This document shows, piece after piece, positions 10,601 to 18,118 of a stretch of DNA of 64,000 bases. A model generated the notes under the pieces. It saw nothing but the letters and a program-made list of their open reading frames with translations. It was not told where the DNA came from and did no database searches. The number at the start of each line of letters is the position of its first letter. The first letter of the stretch is position 1. A program made the position numbers and the translations under genes. This DNA comes from Catenibacillus scindens. Its GTDB lineage: Bacteria; Bacillota; Clostridia; Lachnospirales; Lachnospiraceae. The stretch covers positions 186,001-250,000 of the forward strand of contig NZ_JACHFW010000001.1 in the NCBI RefSeq assembly GCF_014202115.1, given 5' to 3'.

Positions 10601-12414
10601 ACAATTATTTTTTCATCAGGACTAAATGTAACATTATTTATATCAGTGGTCTTTTGCCATTCCATTGTGCCATCGGGAATAGATAATTTCAGCACTGCCT
10701 GATTGATATTGACTGTTGTGTCGACAGAGACATTTGATGTATCTGCCACTGAAATGTTATCATAAGACAACTGATATTTGCTGTCAAAATCTATGATATC
10801 AGAACAAATATTCTTTATATTAACATTAGCGTTAACATTTATAGCCGTTTCCGCAGCAGCGGCGCTTACAGCCTTTCCCTGAACATTGATTGTTCTTGTG
10901 GTGCTGTTGTCATTATCACCATCGCTGCTTACCACACCATCTAAAGTGATGGTAAGATCAATGACATCAGTCCCATTATATGCCCGGTCTGTCGCTGTTA
11001 CACTGGATATTTCAACGTTCCGCTTACCCGCAGTAACATCAATTGTTTGTGTTGCCGTATTATAATTGTCATTTTCAGTTTTCGTAACAGTAATAGTTGC
11101 ATCACCAGACTGTCCGGGCGTCCAATAGACCTTATTATCTTCAATATCAACGCTTCCGCCAGCATCACCTGCAACAGTAGCGTTAAAACTTGTAGTAATC
11201 CCGCTGGTATCTACAATATTCGCTATATGCACTTTTTCTCCATAGGTTATCTGATTATTGGTCTCTTCCAAAGCGAAATTCTGATCAGCTTTACCTGGGC
11301 TATATTGTACTTCACTGGATATTGCTGACTCATATTTGTCCGTTGCAATAATACTTGCGGTAAGCTTATACACACCCACTCCAGTTGGAGTATCAGTTTT
11401 CCATATCAACGTTGCTGTTCCATCAGTAATCGGACTTTCGCCAATTTCTGCTCCATTGCAGAAAAACTTAACAATCTCAGAAGTCTCAAATGGTTCTACC
11501 GTAGCTGTTAACGTAATTTCCGTATTCCAAGATTGAGTCGCATCATTTGGTAAATAAGATAACTCAATTTCCCTGCTGATTTTATCAATCGTAAGTGTTT
11601 TGGAAAAGCTACCAATACTTTGCCCATTATTTTTGATTTCAACAGACAAATTTACTTTTCCGGCCTTTTGAGGAGTAAGCTTCACTGAGTTCACATTATC
11701 GTTACCGCTAATTTCCGCTTCTCCATCAACGTCCGTTACACTCCAAGAATAACTAAACTTTGCACTCTCAACTGCGTTAGGTACAGAAACATTGAATGTT
11801 TGTGTTGTCTCAAGTTCAAATGTATCATTTCCTGTAATCAGCACCTGACCCGAAGCCGGACTAACACTAGGACTTGTTGTACCCACAGGAATTGTAAGCT
11901 CCTGGTTATTCTTCAAAGAAACAGAACCTTTTATACAAGGCTGTCCCTGGTCATCAATAACTATATAATTTCCAATACTTTCTACCTCATAGTACAGTAT
12001 ATTAGCAGATTCAGTATATTGAACTAAAGACTCATCCGATGCCGATGCCGATCCCGCAATAGTCACACTTTCTTCTGTGCTTGATGCAGTACCGACATCA
12101 TCACCCACATAATACTTTATCTCAATATCCCCGGTTTTTATCCCATATGTACTTTCAAGGCTAGTTCTCAGATCACTAACATCAAAAATAATATCCGCCG
12201 TCTGTGTTTCACTAACCTCCGGTACGTTTGCCGGAACCGGCACGGATGCAGCGCTGCCCTGATCACCGCCGGAACCATCTCCATCGACAGGCGTCTGTTC
12301 AGTAACTTCTGACGCCATAACCTGGGTCTGTCCAAGGTCTGAAACTGCTCCATTGCCTAAAACCATAGCAACCGCCAGCACCCAGGCAAATAGACGTTTA
12401 TACCTGTTTTTCAT
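4609..12414 (-). CDS. giant multi-domain Ig-like repeat surface protein, C-terminally membrane anchored
   Basis: The 2601-residue product has a signal peptide (hydrophobic AWVLAVAMVLG core, residues about 10-20), a Ser/Gly/Pro linker, then many beta-sandwich Ig-like modules. Recurrent features are T.T.TV.E.NF strands (about residues 1217, 1585, 1710, 2052, 2160), GDYTF/DYTFDIAYTDLAGN edges, and three ITFGIFSNKD-type modules near residues 808, 1338 and 1821, so the body repeats in blocks of roughly 500 residues. The C-terminus has one membrane helix (about 2560-2585) and a basic RRGRKKK tail, with no LPXTG sortase motif. It is probably an adhesin, stalk or matrix protein. It is the last large gene of the PP2C-kinase operon, with SD GAGGAGGAAGGAG. 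Its ligand is unknown. Confidence 0.85.
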   Translation of the reverse strand: MKNRYKRLFAWVLAVAMVLGNGAVSDLGQTQVMASEVTEQTPVDGDGSGGDQGSAASVPVPANVPEVSETQTADIIFDVSDLRTSLESTYGIKTGDIEIKYYVGDDVGTASSTEESVTIAGSASASDESLVQYTESANILYYEVESIGNYIVIDDQGQPCIKGSVSLKNNQELTIPVGTTSPSVSPASGQVLITGNDTFELETTQTFNVSVPNAVESAKFSYSWSVTDVDGEAEISGNDNVNSVKLTPQKAGKVNLSVEIKNNGQSIGSFSKTLTIDKISREIELSYLPNDATQSWNTEITLTATVEPFETSEIVKFFCNGAEIGESPITDGTATLIWKTDTPTGVGVYKLTASIIATDKYESAISSEVQYSPGKADQNFALEETNNQITYGEKVHIANIVDTSGITTSFNATVAGDAGGSVDIEDNKVYWTPGQSGDATITVTKTENDNYNTATQTIDVTAGKRNVEISSVTATDRAYNGTDVIDLTITLDGVVSSDGDNDNSTTRTINVQGKAVSAAAAETAINVNANVNIKNICSDIIDFDSKYQLSYDNISVADTSNVSVDTTVNINQAVLKLSIPDGTMEWQKTTDINNVTFSPDEKIIVTGFVNGENTDNLTGFSVPDLDLDTSVFVNQIDGVVENAIVAKEQTGNPTNNYVFDFENYDKKGTLTLTQETVNDYTNFITVDNSSCTNVYRGEEKGTIYYSVQTDDENQTINPKIVFSQENSNYSKICSNDVDVTTEGLTITFQPTDDETGRTIEIWLEGDAPYKRTESFTISLMRDQNAPSAQIQIGESKSLWQNFLQNVTFGVFGKSLQADITVSDSGDISSGLKSWSYAVANTASDVLFDELPTTEEDVKNLFANLNFTPVAPERTTQTVNLNGDGNYIVFVFVTDNAGNSALYGSNGAIVDNIQTGSISITDEQSGDYSVKDYYNGNVSLNVTIDEAVSDIYSGVAKAGYSITSETPYSVSTNDKEASEGVFIDRTEKIPNSTLGVLKETYGTYSDVLNIGIGKGISSKFTVTINAEDFAGNSLASDTNNQVSFVIDMKAPVVVNTLSSMAQVQNGSFYNQPVTLTTTITERFLDKSGIGYTINGISYSLTQLEDTSVQSALGLTAVNIGEMPGENATDEATTVITLTFNADNDYEIITKVVDKAGNLALNEDGERADSEAIQFTIDKTEPQVSIQYYNESGGEITEDVAAACQTTDGRYYSAVPAYALVTITEHNFEERDISTEYTGGLALNFTAQDSGGNEAEGVAITRKWESVEESKPDEHILRVDFTENANYTVSFTYTDKAGNDITDYSLYNITVDQDENPEASIQIDTSPDNVWKNIIDTITFGIFSNKDQTVTIEGTDITSGIRSIHYLVDSNSEIQAMIAMDEDDLKDSWTNEKDNWVESNQVTISPDQQTVIYGRIEDKAGNCVFISTDGIVLETVKPSPVTLSIAGDDQTGIYNNDVTVHVSVKNEAQIYSGIESITAKAYVDGVEVEGAVEGNYAGIQGQRTEDQLKNDAAAEVDFKVFAEKCNIKTGNGDSNNVVVVVTVKDRAGNETTDDIDFIIDQNTPDVEVAFSPSDPVHSYDGVHYFDSVRTATVTVTEANFNENLVNVAINTMEGVTVSEWTHNGSVHTKTYTFEADGDYTFNVTMSDMAGNYGAMRGDAPSWDKAFTIDLTDPVVESVQYYMTVNGSDEPVTPGKAERERLYGDHPVYAVITVIEHNFIVSDEQGDGGLTLNITADSQGAEYTAPLYSWLSHDGDRHVLKVEFNGDANYVFDIAYTDLAKRGLAQDYASDYFTVDTVAPTANIQISASTDSWDEFWGDLLEKITFGIFSNKDETVSITDINDVTAGVAFVHYLVSHDEMTWDELEESWKAEDNNWLSGSQVRLSPDQQAVVYGRIEDKSGNYMYLNTNGFVLDDTDVEIEITTPQPLDYVYNSDVDVAVYVKDPDTANNHDYSGLASVYYEVRNTGNVTQSGNIPVTAGETRQKSVTQTITVDAALNNSNDVQVYVRAVDNAGNTSEATLSQPMAIDITQPQITISFDNNAPLNGQYYQDTRTATVTVRERNFDPNNVQINITNTDGTQPAITGWSSSANAGVSDEATHTCQIIFAADGDYTFTVGCTDLALNPASNPYQSEQFTIDKTLPTVSVSYNNNAVTNGHYYNEGRTATISITEHNFRAAEARATITAALDGAGISAPSISGWSTSGDRHTATVYFDSDGDYTFDIAYTDLAGNVMADYTQDSFTVDLTDPEVEITGVENRSANKGTVAPVITLTDVNYTADGVSLTLTGANKGRLNVDSMISRSAVNNGQVITFRNFGSNMDDIYTLTARLTDQAGNETTRSITFSVNRDGSTYELSDYTQKLIDTGFTNSPQDIVIREINVDTLEFIEITYSKDGQVVTLIEGENYTVEEEGGDGQWKVYTYTIKAGCFEEEGEYSITIYSEDRARNTSTNRVKEKTIEFVVDKTAPSVSIANLEDRGRYRENAHEFTLSVKDNTVLSYVELYLDGELVHTYSGDELTIEDGVLTITVDSKNAYQTVRIIAYDAAGNPTDPVEYQVLVTSNWWIQFYMNKPLFFGCITVMAAAAGWIIFVIVRRGRKKKDHYKKI

Positions 12415-12446
12415 AACTTGCTCCTTCCTCCTCTATATGACTCTTA

Positions 12447-12470
12447 CCTGATCTGGCTTTTCTGATCAGG
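12447..12470 (-). other. hairpin in the leader of the giant surface protein
   Basis: A 7-bp perfect stem CCTGATC / GATCAGG with a 10-base loop lies about 30 bases before the giant gene SD. There is no U tract, so it is not a terminator. It may be an RNA processing or stability element that sets different expression within the operon; that role is inference. Confidence 0.4.
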
Positions 12471-12513
12471 CCCTTCTTCTTTCTGTCAAACAGGAACCGG
12501 TATACCCGGCTGT

Positions 12514-12594
12514 TCAATATACAATAACAGCGGTGATAAAATAACCGGCTATGGATATAACCAAAAAACCTTTAAAAATCTTCATTCTCTCCAT
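12514..12594 (-). CDS. 26-residue hydrophobic membrane microprotein
   Basis: Immediately after the TAG stop of the 198-residue membrane protein (12595-12597), an ATG at 12592-12594 opens a 26-codon frame. It reads MERMKIFKGF followed by LVISIAGYFITAVIVY and a TGA stop. The SD GAGGTGA overlaps the last codons of the preceding gene, so translation is likely coupled. The peptide has a short basic start and one predicted transmembrane helix of about 17-18 residues, the layout of regulatory micropeptides that bind a larger membrane partner. Candidate partners are the neighbouring membrane kinase, the 198-residue protein or the giant Ig protein. No family is recognised. Confidence 0.55.
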   Translation of the reverse strand: MERMKIFKGFLVISIAGYFITAVIVY

Positions 12595-13191
12595 CTAAAT
12601 CACCTCGTCTGTATGGATTTCCACAATGCTGCGAAGCACTGTGAACCCGGTCGGCTGCCCGTCGTTAAGGACAACGGTTTCGGAAAATCCAAAGCTATCC
12701 GCTGCTGGAAATGCCATGTTTATTCCTGAATCCATTGTATCCGTGCCGGAAGGGGCCCCCGTTATATCGCGGCTCAGAACATCGGTGGGCGCCGCTCCGC
12801 CGTCAATGTCCCCAGAACTGTACACTTCCGGGGATGCCTGTAAAGACGTCCCGGCCATCTTCTCCGTAGTCAGTCCACCTGAAAGGCTTCCGCTTTTGCG
12901 GCGCAGCTTTGACGTCCCAAGGGCCCCAGTCCGGACCCTGCGGTGACGGCGTCCGTCGTCCCCGATCTGACGCGAGACAGAATTGAGGTCACCGCTGGCA
13001 GATCCTGCCTCCTCCATGCGGGCTATGACTTTCTTAGCGCCCCGACCGGTCAGCTCCATAAACACTCTGGGGATTTTTAATACAATAAACAAAAGAGCGG
13101 CCACACAGAGAAATACTAAAGCTGCGATACCGCAGTAGACAAATATACCATGATAAAGGCTCACGAGCCCTTCGTAATCCTGAGAACCCAT
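12595..13191 (-). CDS. small membrane protein of kinase operon, unknown function
   Basis: This 198-residue protein has one strong transmembrane segment (about residues 15-40, FVYCGIAALVFLCVAALLF), a short basic region (RGAKKVIARMEE) and a long cytoplasmic tail. The tail is rich in Ser, Thr, Gly, Arg and Asp and looks disordered, ending in a small ordered-looking stretch (SETVVLNDGQPTGFTVLRS). Its ATG overlaps the kinase stop codon (TAATG), so it is translationally coupled to the kinase. The Ser/Thr-rich tail beside a Ser/Thr kinase makes it a plausible substrate or adaptor. I recognise no domain family. Confidence 0.82.
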   Translation of the reverse strand: MGSQDYEGLVSLYHGIFVYCGIAALVFLCVAALLFIVLKIPRVFMELTGRGAKKVIARMEEAGSASGDLNSVSRQIGDDGRRHRRVRTGALGTSKLRRKSGSLSGGLTTEKMAGTSLQASPEVYSSGDIDGGAAPTDVLSRDITGAPSGTDTMDSGINMAFPAADSFGFSETVVLNDGQPTGFTVLRSIVEIHTDEVI

Positions 13192-15047
13192 TACTCACCG
13201 CCTCCTTCCTCTGAATCTGCCTCCTGGCTCCCGCCTTCACTGTCCGGGCTTTGAGATGCAGCGCTCCCGGCACCGGCGTTGGGATTGGTGGCAAAGGTGG
13301 CAGTAATACTTCTTCTGGCCTGTTCTATCATTGTTTCGATATCCGCCGCCAGCTCCATAGCCTGGGCATCCCCGTCAATGGCCATAATGTCCATTCTGGA
13401 CTGAATCGCGTCAAGAGCCTGCTCCATTTCCTCCTGGCTGATGCCGGCCTCATCTTTAAACTCTACTGTCCGGCTGTAAATCTGGAAGACGATCTCGCTG
13501 TAAAGACGCATGTCAGTGATCATATTGTCCTGGCCGACAGCGTCCGAGTCAAAAAGGGACATAAGATCATTCCAGTAATCCGCATAGGATACTTCCGCAT
13601 CTCCGGCTTTATTGGTCACGCCAATCTTATTTTTATAATAATCGCTGATCCGCCCCAAAATCTGAGCCCTGGCCTGCCAGGCGTACTTATATTCATCGTT
13701 ATCGCCCATATCCAGGGAATCCATGTCCGCGTCAATGACATTCTGGAACCACCCTACCGCTGAGGATTTATCTCCGTTATTGCCTACCGAATAGTAATAG
13801 GCCAGGCCAAGCTGGTAGGAAAACTCCACATAACCGGCCCGGTTAGCCTGAAGGTATGTACGGTTATCCCGGTCACGTCCATTGTCCCTGGAGTTAAGTA
13901 CTGACGTCAGATAGACGTCCTCGTCTGAAGAGAAAACATTGTCCGAAACCATGGTATCCAGCATATCCAGGTAGGCGTCCTCCCTTGTGGGATTTAAGGC
14001 GATGGCGCTGCGGTATAGCTGGATTTTTTCATCATTGGCAGCCGTCTGAGCGCTCTGTATGTAATAATCGCAGCCGCTTTTGGTCGTATTGTTTTCCATA
14101 GCCATGCCAACAAGGGAGACTCCCCCAAGAATCAGCGCCATAACACCGCACCCGACAAAAGAATAAAACTTTTTTTTCAGCAACTTCCTGTATGGCAGGC
14201 CAAGCTCTTCGGGATGCTCAAGATCATATTTCAACTCCACACATGACTGGTACCTGTCTTTGATCTCATACTGGGTACATTTGTCAATGATCATCTCAAG
14301 GCCAAGAAGTTTTCCCCGAAGATCTCTGGGCGTCTCCTCCAGAAGGGTAGGCCGGCACTGGGTGATCTTAGGGAAATTAAACGGCGTGGCTGCCGGATTT
14401 CTCCCGGTGATCAGATGGTGGAGCGTCGCTCCCAGATTATAAATATCTGTCTGAGGGCGTGTCTGTCCATTTCCGCCATACTGTTCAGGCGCGGCATATC
14501 CCGGTGTTCCAAGACAGGTGGTATCTTCTGTATTGCCTGTCTTAAAAACCCGTGCAGTGCCAAAATCAACAACACAAATCTCACCGTCCGGCTTCAGCAT
14601 AACATTGGCCGGTTTCATATCCCGGTAAATAATGGGCTGGGTACGGGTATGAAGATAGTAAAGAACATCACAGAGCTGCTTTCCCCAGGAAATCACATCT
14701 TCCACAAATATAGGAAGCCCATCGTGTTCAAGACTTTCCTTGAGAACCGTGTTAAGAGATTTTCCCTGGATATAATCCATTACAATGAGAAATGTATCTT
14801 TATCGTCAATAACATCCACAATACTGGGAAGATATTTATGATTAAGACTTTTTAAAATGTTTGTCTCCGCGATCAGACCCTGACGGACTGTGGCAAAATC
14901 CTGGACACCGTCTTTCCGGATTTCCTTAATGGCCCATGTTTTGTTGGCCCGCTCATTGAGGGACAGATAAACAACGCTCATGCCGCCCTGGCCGATCTTA
15001 TTTAAAACTTTGTATTTTCCATCCACAACGGAACCGATCTGAAGCAT
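13191..15047 (-). CDS. membrane-bound serine/threonine protein kinase (PknB/PrkC-like catalytic domain)
   Basis: This Hanks-type kinase phosphorylates Ser/Thr residues at the inner face of the membrane. The catalytic domain (about 10-280) has the glycine loop GQGGMSVVY (20-27), ATP-binding Lys41 in WAIK, catalytic YRDMKPANVM (141-150, Tyr instead of His in HRD), DFG (161-163) and APE (186-188). A single membrane helix follows (about 294-317). The extracytoplasmic part (about 318-590) is helical and TPR-like, ending in a low-complexity Ser/Glu/Gly tail. It has no PASTA repeats, so the outer sensor differs from PrkC. SD is AGAGGGG. It follows the PP2C gene by 3 bases, the usual phosphatase-kinase pairing. 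Confidence 0.93.
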   Translation of the reverse strand: MLQIGSVVDGKYKVLNKIGQGGMSVVYLSLNERANKTWAIKEIRKDGVQDFATVRQGLIAETNILKSLNHKYLPSIVDVIDDKDTFLIVMDYIQGKSLNTVLKESLEHDGLPIFVEDVISWGKQLCDVLYYLHTRTQPIIYRDMKPANVMLKPDGEICVVDFGTARVFKTGNTEDTTCLGTPGYAAPEQYGGNGQTRPQTDIYNLGATLHHLITGRNPAATPFNFPKITQCRPTLLEETPRDLRGKLLGLEMIIDKCTQYEIKDRYQSCVELKYDLEHPEELGLPYRKLLKKKFYSFVGCGVMALILGGVSLVGMAMENNTTKSGCDYYIQSAQTAANDEKIQLYRSAIALNPTREDAYLDMLDTMVSDNVFSSDEDVYLTSVLNSRDNGRDRDNRTYLQANRAGYVEFSYQLGLAYYYSVGNNGDKSSAVGWFQNVIDADMDSLDMGDNDEYKYAWQARAQILGRISDYYKNKIGVTNKAGDAEVSYADYWNDLMSLFDSDAVGQDNMITDMRLYSEIVFQIYSRTVEFKDEAGISQEEMEQALDAIQSRMDIMAIDGDAQAMELAADIETMIEQARRSITATFATNPNAGAGSAASQSPDSEGGSQEADSEEGGGE

Positions 15048-15050
15048 ACT

Positions 15051-15827
15051 TTATCCCCTCTGGACTGTGCGTATGACAATAACAGAAATATTGTCCACTT
15101 CCATACGCTGTTTATTTAATTCTGTCAGTGCCACGGCGTTATTTTTCATCGTCTGCTCATCTCTCGCCGTCTGAGGATTGAGATATTTGAAAATTTCCTC
15201 CAGGGGCAGCACATGACAAAAGCCGTCGCTGCACATGACAAATGTACTGTCCGGATAAACCGGTCCCTGGTAGTAGTCCGGTGTCACCACATCTGAGGCG
15301 CCCACGCACTGAAGAAGCACATTGCGCTGAGGGTGGTTCTGAGCCTGCTCCCATGTAATGTGCCCCTCATCCAGTTCATACTGGACAAAAGTCTGGTCCT
15401 TTGTGAGAAGGCTGAGTTGGGTATCCAGCAGATAGGCTCTGGAATCGCCAACATTCATAATAAAATATTCATTATTAATAATAAGAAGAGCGACGATTGT
15501 TGTCCCCATCCTTGTCCCGCTTTTTGCCGCATAGGCAGCCAGAACCTGATTCTGTTCCAGAACAATATTGTCCCACGCCAGCCTAAGCTCCTCTTTATCG
15601 AAACCTTTAGCCATCATGGCGGGAAAGTCCTTTTCAAACCAGTTCTCGAAAACACGGATGACTGTGGCGCTGGCCAGCTCTCCCTTTGAGAGTCCGCCCA
15701 TACCGTCACAGATGACACTCAGACAAACCTTTCCCATGTTTGTCTGTGCCACTTTTATAAGATATGAGTCCTGATTGACTTTTTTCTTAATTCCCACGTC
15801 ACTGTGTGCCGCAATTAACAAATCCAT
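15051..15827 (-). CDS. PP2C-family serine/threonine protein phosphatase
   Basis: This metal-dependent phosphatase reverses Ser/Thr phosphorylation and is expected to be the partner of the adjacent kinase. It shows the conserved PPM motifs: an early NQDSYLI (residues 19-25), the metal-binding DGMGG (41-45), GTTIVALL near 108-115, NVGDSRAYLL (125-134) and SDGFCHVL (200-207). Its 258-residue length is typical of stand-alone bacterial PP2C enzymes. It is the first gene of the operon that continues with the kinase, the 198-residue membrane protein, the microprotein and the giant Ig protein. SD is AGGTGG. Confidence 0.95.
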   Translation of the reverse strand: MDLLIAAHSDVGIKKKVNQDSYLIKVAQTNMGKVCLSVICDGMGGLSKGELASATVIRVFENWFEKDFPAMMAKGFDKEELRLAWDNIVLEQNQVLAAYAAKSGTRMGTTIVALLIINNEYFIMNVGDSRAYLLDTQLSLLTKDQTFVQYELDEGHITWEQAQNHPQRNVLLQCVGASDVVTPDYYQGPVYPDSTFVMCSDGFCHVLPLEEIFKYLNPQTARDEQTMKNNAVALTELNKQRMEVDNISVIVIRTVQRG

Positions 15828-16222
15828 ATCTCATCCACCTGTTTTTTGCTACATTCAAAATCTGAATTTCTCATCTAACTGTACTGAATTCAGTAATAAA
15901 GTTACATGAACATCACAATATGTTACAATAAATGTTACAAAGAGTTATGCTTTTTCTATAAACAGGGAAAACATCCGAAGAAACATCGGATGAATATTAA
16001 AGAAATGATGTAGTATGTTTTATTATAATATACTTTTCACAGTTTTTCAGCTATAATTTATCAACAACTTACAAGATTATTCCCCTTTTTTCTACAGGAT
16101 TTTCTTAAATCCGACAAAAGGGTAAGAATAGATCTGCCGCCAAAGAACATTTCGGCAGCAGATCAAAGCGTGTCTGAATATTAGAAAACATATAAACAAT
16201 ATTGACAGCCGTCATATGAATA
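15828..16222. other. AT-rich intergenic region upstream of the PP2C operon
   Basis: This interval has no gene. Two TGTTACAA copies (15921-15928 and 15933-15940) and a nearby GTTACATGAACATCAC form a repeated operator-like block about 90-130 bases before the PP2C start. A CATCCGA/TCGGATG hairpin with a minus-strand T run lies at about 15969-15991. An 11-bp near-perfect stem (GATCTGCCGCC, one mismatch) spans 16131-16164. A TATAAT sequence occurs on the minus strand near 16020-16030. I cannot name a specific promoter here with confidence. Confidence 0.45.
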
Positions 16223-16267
16223 AAACGCTCCGTCTGTGGAGATATTTCGCCCACAGGCAGAGCGTTT
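16223..16267 (-). terminator. terminator after the alarmone synthetase gene
   Basis: Long inverted repeat (AAACGCTC...CTGTGG and its complement) with a T-rich flank on both sides. It lies 24 bases after the synthetase stop on the minus strand and could work in both directions. Confidence 0.75.
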
Positions 16268-16290
16268 ATTCGTGTTGGGATTTGCCAACA

Positions 16291-16971
16291 TTACAACGAC
16301 TGCATTTTTTTATAGAGCCGCTCCATCCTCGCGTCAGTATCATGGATGATCTCCGCGCATTCCCGCAATTCGTTGGAAATATCCTCACTGGGCCGGCCAT
16401 CGGTTTTATAGCGGATCTGATGTTCAAGGCTCGCCCAGAAATCCATGGCCATGGTTCGGATCTGCACTTCCACTTTTATAAACTGTTTCCGGTCGGAAAA
16501 GTATACTGGGATCTCGATCACCAGATGAAGGCTGCGGTATCCATTAGGTTTTGGATTTTTAAGATAATCTTTCACCATCAGTACCATCACGTCATCCTGC
16601 TTCATAAGCATATCGGCAATAGAATAAATATCCGAGGCATAAGCACAGATCACCCGTATACCCGCAATATCATGCATATTTTCCCGCAAAGATTCCATGG
16701 TCACCGGATATCCCCTCCGGTGCATCTTCTCTAAGATACTGGCCGGTGTTTTTATCCGGCTGTTAATATAATGAATGGGATTTCTCCGGCTGCGTATCTT
16801 GAACTCATCGTTCAACACCTCAAGCTTGGTGCGCACCTCCCGGATGGCTCCGGCATACATCATCATTGCCACCTCGAAATCTCTGCGAAGCTGCGTATCC
16901 GCCACATCATGAGTATCTTCTTCCCCGTCAAAAGTACCTAATACCTTCTCCAATTCAGTCATAATCCCCAT
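16291..16971 (-). CDS. small alarmone synthetase, (p)ppGpp synthetase (RelQ-like)
   Basis: It transfers pyrophosphate from ATP to GDP/GTP to make (p)ppGpp, the stringent-response alarmone. Only the RelA/SpoT synthetase domain is present, with no HD hydrolase, TGS or ACT domain. Motifs include KTPASILEKMHRRG, HDIAGIRVIC, NGYRSLHLVIEIP and VEVQIRTMAMDFWASLEHQIRYK. The length of about 226 residues fits the RelQ/YjbM class, tetramers that are allosterically controlled by pppGpp. The start is either GTG at 16972-16974 or the adjacent ATG at 16969-16971 behind AAAGGA; the ATG is preferred. A TATAAT -10 candidate lies at about 17060. Confidence 0.92.
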   Translation of the reverse strand: MGIMTELEKVLGTFDGEEDTHDVADTQLRRDFEVAMMMYAGAIREVRTKLEVLNDEFKIRSRRNPIHYINSRIKTPASILEKMHRRGYPVTMESLRENMHDIAGIRVICAYASDIYSIADMLMKQDDVMVLMVKDYLKNPKPNGYRSLHLVIEIPVYFSDRKQFIKVEVQIRTMAMDFWASLEHQIRYKTDGRPSEDISNELRECAEIIHDTDARMERLYKKMQSL

Positions 16972-17129
16972 CACGTCCTTTTACATTTGTTCACTCCGTC
17001 TCTCATCCAGATGCCGGATATCACCCCTGCGGCTCCGGAGTCGATGAACAGGTATTGCAGTTATATTATAGCAGGTTAATAACTCAGCGGCTAGACATAG
17101 TTATATAGTTTCGCCACTTTTCTCAAAAA

Positions 17130-17157
17130 AGCTGCCGCGTTGATCAGCGCGGCAGCT
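17130..17157 (-). terminator. terminator of the ABC-transporter operon
   Basis: A 10-bp perfect stem AGCTGCCGCG / CGCGGCAGCT is followed by TTTTTT on the minus strand. The left arm overlaps the last codons and stop of the ATPase gene. Confidence 0.88.
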
Positions 17158-18118
17158 CTTCCTTATGGCAGGCAACCTGGTGTTGAAAGTCTATATTTTT
17201 TAATTGAGGAGTTTCTCTTTCACATTTGGAATCCCCATATGGACATCTCCCGCAAAAAGCGCATCCGGCAGGAACATTCACTGGACTGGGAGGCTCGCCA
17301 GTCAAAATACGGATCTTTTTTTCGGGATCTCCATGGACGGAAAATACAGAATCAAGCAATGCTTTTGTATATGGATGGCGCGCATTTTTTCTAAGTCCGC
17401 GGCCGGGAAGTATTTCCACAATACTTCCCAGATACATCACTGCGATCCGGTCGCAGAAATTTTCTGCCAGGGCAAGATCATGGCTAATCATAAGTATTGA
17501 ATATTCCGATTTCTTATGGTTGTCCTTTAACAAATTTATGATCTGACTCTGGGTAGATACATCCAGCGCACTCGTTGCCTCATCACAGATCAGGAGTTTG
17601 GGATGAAGCGCCACGGCTCTTGCAATGGAAATCCTCTGAAGCTCACCTCCGGAAAGCTGATGGGGATATTTTTTTAAATAATCCTCATCCAGATTTACGT
17701 TTTTTAAAGCCTCCACAGCTAACCTCATGGCTTCCGGCCGGCTTGTGTGTTCAAAATTTCTCCAGGGCTCCATTAAAAACGTCCCGATTTTCATACGGGG
17801 ACTAAACACATTGGACGGATCCTGAAAAATCATTTGTACTTGTTTACGGTATGCCCGCAATTCTTTCCCTCGAAATGAGGAAATTTCCCGGACATCAAAA
17901 AAAATCTGTCCACAAGTCACAGGTTCGATGCAGGTGATCAATCTGGCTAATGTACTCTTTCCGCATCCGGACTCGCCTACGATCCCGACAATTTCTCCGC
18001 TTTTAACAGTGAGGGATACGTCTCTGACAGCATTCACCTCACCGCGGCCTTTCAGGTCAAAATTTTTACTTACATGTTCCAGACGCAGAAGGTTATCTGA
18101 TTTTGACAATCTGCTCAT
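17144..18118 (-). CDS. peptide/nickel-class ABC transporter ATP-binding protein (OppF/DppF type)
   Basis: This is the second ATPase of a binding-protein-dependent importer. It shows Walker A GESGCGKST, signature LSGGELQRISIARA, Walker B LLICDEATSALD (Ala where Pro is usual) and the H-loop SHDLA. The C-terminal oligopeptide-transporter extension carries the Cys motif CAFCGRCPYGDSKC, typical of Opp/Dpp/Nik ATPases. The start overlaps the end of the other ATPase gene by 26 bases, and the GGAGG just before ATG lies in that gene. It is the last gene of the six-gene operon. Confidence 0.93.
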   Translation of the reverse strand: MSRLSKSDNLLRLEHVSKNFDLKGRGEVNAVRDVSLTVKSGEIVGIVGESGCGKSTLARLITCIEPVTCGQIFFDVREISSFRGKELRAYRKQVQMIFQDPSNVFSPRMKIGTFLMEPWRNFEHTSRPEAMRLAVEALKNVNLDEDYLKKYPHQLSGGELQRISIARAVALHPKLLICDEATSALDVSTQSQIINLLKDNHKKSEYSILMISHDLALAENFCDRIAVMYLGSIVEILPGRGLRKNARHPYTKALLDSVFSVHGDPEKKIRILTGEPPSPVNVPAGCAFCGRCPYGDSKCERETPQLKNIDFQHQVACHKEELPR

